NCBI GenBank assembly: GCA_017470345.1
Contig: JAFUEP010000001.1
Span: 1-64,000, forward strand
DNA from: Prevotella sp.
GTDB taxonomy: Bacteria; Bacteroidota; Bacteroidia; Bacteroidales; Bacteroidaceae
Direction of reading: 5' to 3'
Length of the DNA stretch: 64,000 nt
Shown here: in pieces, positions 61,573 through 64,000 of the stretch
Numbering within the stretch: the first letter of the stretch is position 1
How the letters are laid out: every line of letters starts with the position of its first letter
The notes under the pieces: model-generated
What the model saw: the letters and a program-made list of their open reading frames with translations, nothing else
The model's database searches: none
Told to the model about the DNA's origin: nothing
Translations under genes and position numbers: made by a program

Positions 61573-61675
61573 GAAGTACCGCTTTGACCTCATCAAAGCG
61601 GTACTTTGACATCAGAGAAGCGGTCCTTTGACGACATCAAAGCGGTCCTTTGACGACAGAGAAGCGGCACTTTTC
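61573..61675. repeat. 22-bp palindromic iteron array, family 1, locus 3 (5 units)
   Basis: Units start at 61573, 61595, 61617, 61639 and 61661, exactly 22 bp apart. The first reads GAAGTACCGCTTTGA, the reverse orientation; the others AAAGCGGTACTTTGA, GAAGCGGTCCTTTGA, AAAGCGGTCCTTTGA and a degenerate last unit. Both orientations thus occur in one array. It begins 14 bp after the rlmD stop. Confidence 0.95.
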
Positions 61676-61703
61676 CGAAAAACAGCAATCGGCGGGCCTA
61701 AAA

Positions 61704-61735
61704 TTTGGCAGTATCATGTTTTTTGATTATCTTTG
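61704..61735 (+). promoter_or_regulatory. Promoter of the porin gene
   Basis: TTTG (61704-61707), 20 bp, TATCTTTG (61728-61735); 30 bases before ATG 61766. Confidence 0.75.
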
Positions 61736-61765
61736 TGCTCTGAAAATCAAATCTATCCCGAAACT

Positions 61766-62896
61766 ATGACAAAGAAACTCATCACAATGACAATGCTCTC
61801 GCTGCTCACTATCGGCGGCAACGCTCAGGAGAAAAAATGGTACGACACCATGAAGCTGAGCGGATATGGAATGGTGCAATATCAGGCCAACGACAAGAAG
61901 GGCGACGAGCAGAACTCCATCAATCTCCGACTGCTCCGACTGGTTCTCGACGGCCAGGTCGGCGACTTCGACTGGCGCGTTCAGGCTCAAGGCTCATCGA
62001 ATGCCGGGCCCTCGTCTGCTACCTTCAACCTGGTCGACCTCTATGCCGAGTGGCGCAGATTCGACTTCCTGAAAGTGAGAGTCGGACAGTTCAAGCGGGC
62101 CTTCACATTCGAGAACCCCACCCACCCCGTCACTCAAGGATGGTATTCCTACGCTATGTCGATCAACAAGCTGGCAGGCTTTGGCGACCGTACGGGCGAG
62201 AAGTCATCTGGCGGTCGCGACATCGGCGTGCAGCTGCAGGGCGACCTGTTCCGCGTGGCAGGCCATCCGTTGCTCCATTATCAGGTAGGCGTCTACAACG
62301 GCGAAGGCATCAATGCCAAGGACAAGGACAATCGCAAGGACATCATCGGCGGCATGTGGGTCATCCCCGTCAAGGGGCTCCGCATCGGCGGATTCGGATG
62401 GACAGGCTCGCGAGGCGGCTACAGCATCGACGGCAAGACCAACCAAAGCGTCTCGAAGAACCGCTATGCCATCTCGGCCGAATGGGACAAGGACGACTGG
62501 ACCTTCCGCACGGAATATATCCACAGCCAGGGCTACGGCACGGCAGCAGCCGGCGACGGCACAAACACGATTGAACGCCGCAAAGGGACGAAGGCCGACG
62601 GCTTCTACTTCTTCGGCATCGTGCCGATCATCAAGAACAAGCTGCACGTCAAAGCCCGCTACGACGTCTATCGCGACGAGATTAACTATGGCAAGAAGAT
62701 TTGGTATGACATAGGTGCCAACGGCGACGTGCGCACCATACACTATGAAGGCGGCATCGACTACATGTTCAACAAGAACATCATGCTCAACCTCATGTAC
62801 TCACGCGTCGACGACCATACGCGCGATTACAACACGATGTACATTAATAAATATAAGTACAACATGGTGAACCTGGAGTTCGACTTCCGCTTCTGA
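61766..62896 (+). CDS. OprO/OprP-type (phosphate-selective) porin family protein
   Basis: A 376-residue outer-membrane beta-barrel. Signal peptide to about GGNAQ, then regular amphipathic strands; LRLLRLVLDGQVGDFDWRVQ, LYAEWRRFDFLKVRVGQFK and VNLEFDFRF at the C-terminus fit the porin O/P family. The name comes from Pseudomonas phosphate/polyphosphate porins; selectivity here is not shown. ATG 61766 follows a consensus promoter. The asparaginase gene starts 13 bp downstream. Confidence 0.88.
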   Translation: MTKKLITMTMLSLLTIGGNAQEKKWYDTMKLSGYGMVQYQANDKKGDEQNSINLRLLRLVLDGQVGDFDWRVQAQGSSNAGPSSATFNLVDLYAEWRRFDFLKVRVGQFKRAFTFENPTHPVTQGWYSYAMSINKLAGFGDRTGEKSSGGRDIGVQLQGDLFRVAGHPLLHYQVGVYNGEGINAKDKDNRKDIIGGMWVIPVKGLRIGGFGWTGSRGGYSIDGKTNQSVSKNRYAISAEWDKDDWTFRTEYIHSQGYGTAAAGDGTNTIERRKGTKADGFYFFGIVPIIKNKLHVKARYDVYRDEINYGKKIWYDIGANGDVRTIHYEGGIDYMFNKNIMLNLMYSRVDDHTRDYNTMYINKYKYNMVNLEFDFRF

Positions 62897-62909
62897 CCTG
62901 CGAAGGACT

Positions 62910-63938
62910 ATGCAAACCAGAATACTATTGATCTACACGGGCGGAACGATCGGCATGAACCGTAATCCGCTGACAGGGGCCCTGGAGCCCTTCGACTTTG
63001 AACATCTGCTGAGCCGGGTGCCTGAACTGGCGCAATTCAAGACTGAGATAGCGACCTACCAGTTCTCGCCGCCCATCGACTCGAGCGACATGTCGCCTGA
63101 CTTCTGGGTCCAACTGGCCGGACTGATCAACGAGCGCTATGACGACTACGACGGCTTCGTGATCCTGCACGGCACGGACACGATGTCATACACGGCTTCT
63201 GCACTGTCCTTCATGCTTCAGAATCTCGGCAAGCCTGTCATCCTGACGGGTAGTCAGCTGCCTATCGGACAGCTACGCACTGACGGCAAGGAGAACCTCA
63301 TCACGTCGATAGAGATTGCCGCGGCACGCCACCAGGACGGCACACCTATGGTGCCTGAGGTGTCAGTCTACTTCAACGGCCACCTGATGCGGGGCAACCG
63401 CACGACGAAGCAGAGTGCCGACGAGTTCAATGCCTTCGAGTCGTTCAACTATCCCCACCTGGCTGACGCAGGTGTGAATATCACCTATCACGAGGAGTTC
63501 ATCCATCAGCCCGACTATCGCCGTAGGATGATTCCTCAGTTGAAGTTGGACGCCAGCGTGTTCATCTTCTCGCTCTTCCCAGGAGTCCGCGAAGAGATGA
63601 TTCGCTACCTGGTGACCATGCCCACACTGCGGGCCATCGTCATGCGCACCTATGGCAGCGGCAATGCCCCACAGGCACCATGGCTCATCAGCGCCCTGAA
63701 GGAGGCATCGCGCCACGGCAAGGTGGTGGTCAACATCAGTCAATGCCTGCAAGGCCGCGTCGAGATGGGTCGCTACGACACGGGCTACCAGCTGCAGGAA
63801 GCCGGCGTTGTCAGCGGTTACGACGGCACGGTGGAAAGTGCCGTGACGAAGCTGATGTATCTGCAAGGCCGCTATGACGATTCGGAGATCGTACGCAAGT
63901 TTATGAAGCAGAGCATCTGCGGTGAGATAACAGTTTAA
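62910..63938 (+). CDS. ansA: Type I (cytoplasmic) L-asparaginase
   Basis: A 342-residue enzyme hydrolysing asparagine to aspartate and ammonia. YTGGTIGM near the N-terminus carries nucleophile Thr13, and LHGTDTMSYTASAL near residue 85 carries the second Thr-Asp pair. No signal peptide, so cytoplasmic. Co-directional and 13 bp after the porin gene. Confidence 0.94.
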   Translation: MQTRILLIYTGGTIGMNRNPLTGALEPFDFEHLLSRVPELAQFKTEIATYQFSPPIDSSDMSPDFWVQLAGLINERYDDYDGFVILHGTDTMSYTASALSFMLQNLGKPVILTGSQLPIGQLRTDGKENLITSIEIAAARHQDGTPMVPEVSVYFNGHLMRGNRTTKQSADEFNAFESFNYPHLADAGVNITYHEEFIHQPDYRRRMIPQLKLDASVFIFSLFPGVREEMIRYLVTMPTLRAIVMRTYGSGNAPQAPWLISALKEASRHGKVVVNISQCLQGRVEMGRYDTGYQLQEAGVVSGYDGTVESAVTKLMYLQGRYDDSEIVRKFMKQSICGEITV

Positions 63939-63957
63939 CATCATAAAAAGAACAATC

Positions 63958-64000
63958 ATGAAAGAACTAAAAGGAACAAAGACAGAGAAGAACCTGCAGG
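63958..64000 (+). CDS. Start of a probable rubrerythrin (cut by window edge)
   Basis: Only 14 codons are visible: MKELKGTKTEKNLQ. This N-terminus is typical of rubrerythrins, which reduce hydrogen peroxide in anaerobes, but it is too short to be certain. It begins 19 bp after ansA. Confidence 0.55.
   Translation, partial: MKELKGTKTEKNLQ

Overview
The window reads as chromosome of a Bacteroidales bacterium, most likely Prevotellaceae. Three things support this. Promoters have the Bacteroidetes form (TTTG, 19-20 bp, TAnnTTTG), usually close to the start codon, and start codons lack Shine-Dalgarno sequences. The gene content is typical of the group: TamL/TamB, DUF4924, DUF4421, DUF1460, T9SS-like C-terminal tails, and a methylmalonyl-CoA decarboxylase operon. 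The coding sequence is moderately GC-rich, while the intergenic regions are AT-rich. No prophage, CRISPR array or complete mobile element was seen. The only trace of mobility is at the left edge: the end of a possible transposase followed by a decayed tRNA-Pro-like sequence.

Layout. 0.4-3.5 kb: transcription accessory protein Tex, a small secreted protein and two identical tRNA-Asp genes. 3.6-7.7 kb (minus): a Sel1-repeat protein and a four-gene envelope operon (VTC-domain polyphosphate polymerase-like protein, DUF4956 membrane protein, DUF2490 beta-barrel, Cthe_2159-type beta-helix lipoprotein). 8.0-14.2 kb: a secreted GH78 rhamnosidase and a GH43 enzyme, both with T9SS-like tails. 14.4-17.2 kb: radical SAM protein, AlkD-like repair protein and a diverged LpxA paralogue. 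17.4-23.4 kb (minus): an RND efflux operon. 23.6-27.0 kb: DJ-1 protein, IspD, RecG. 27.1-39.2 kb, mostly minus: ApbE-like protein, MnmA, SPFH/NfeD pair, membrane-anchored HTH regulator, DMT transporter, TruA, DUF1460 amidase, DUF4421 protein, Gfo/Idh oxidoreductase, RfbD, DUF4924 and LysE. 39.4-43.3 kb: ROK glucokinase and a methylmalonyl-CoA epimerase/decarboxylase operon for propionate formation. 43.4-46.5 kb: PurN, AldA, RluA-type synthase. 46.8-54.7 kb: DUF2807 lipoprotein and TamB/TamL. 55-64 kb: ribosomal protein S1, MBL hydrolase, a second TamL-like protein, RlmD, a phosphate-selective-type porin, asparaginase and the start of a probable rubrerythrin.

The strongest unexplained signal is between the genes. 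Seven intergenic sites carry four or five copies of a short palindromic word repeated at exactly 21 or 22 bp, which is two helical turns. Four different words are used. One word occurs at three distant sites, another at two. An eighth site has a related array of four direct and three inverted copies at 23-25 bp spacing. The arrays sit at transcription-unit boundaries, sometimes running into stop codons. I know of no named element that matches them, but I could not search. Other points worth attention are intergenic repeats that appear to have been absorbed into coding sequence (in the efflux outer-membrane lipoprotein and in TamL), a methylmalonyl-CoA decarboxylase operon without its membrane pump subunit, and promoters so close to ATG that the mRNAs look leaderless.
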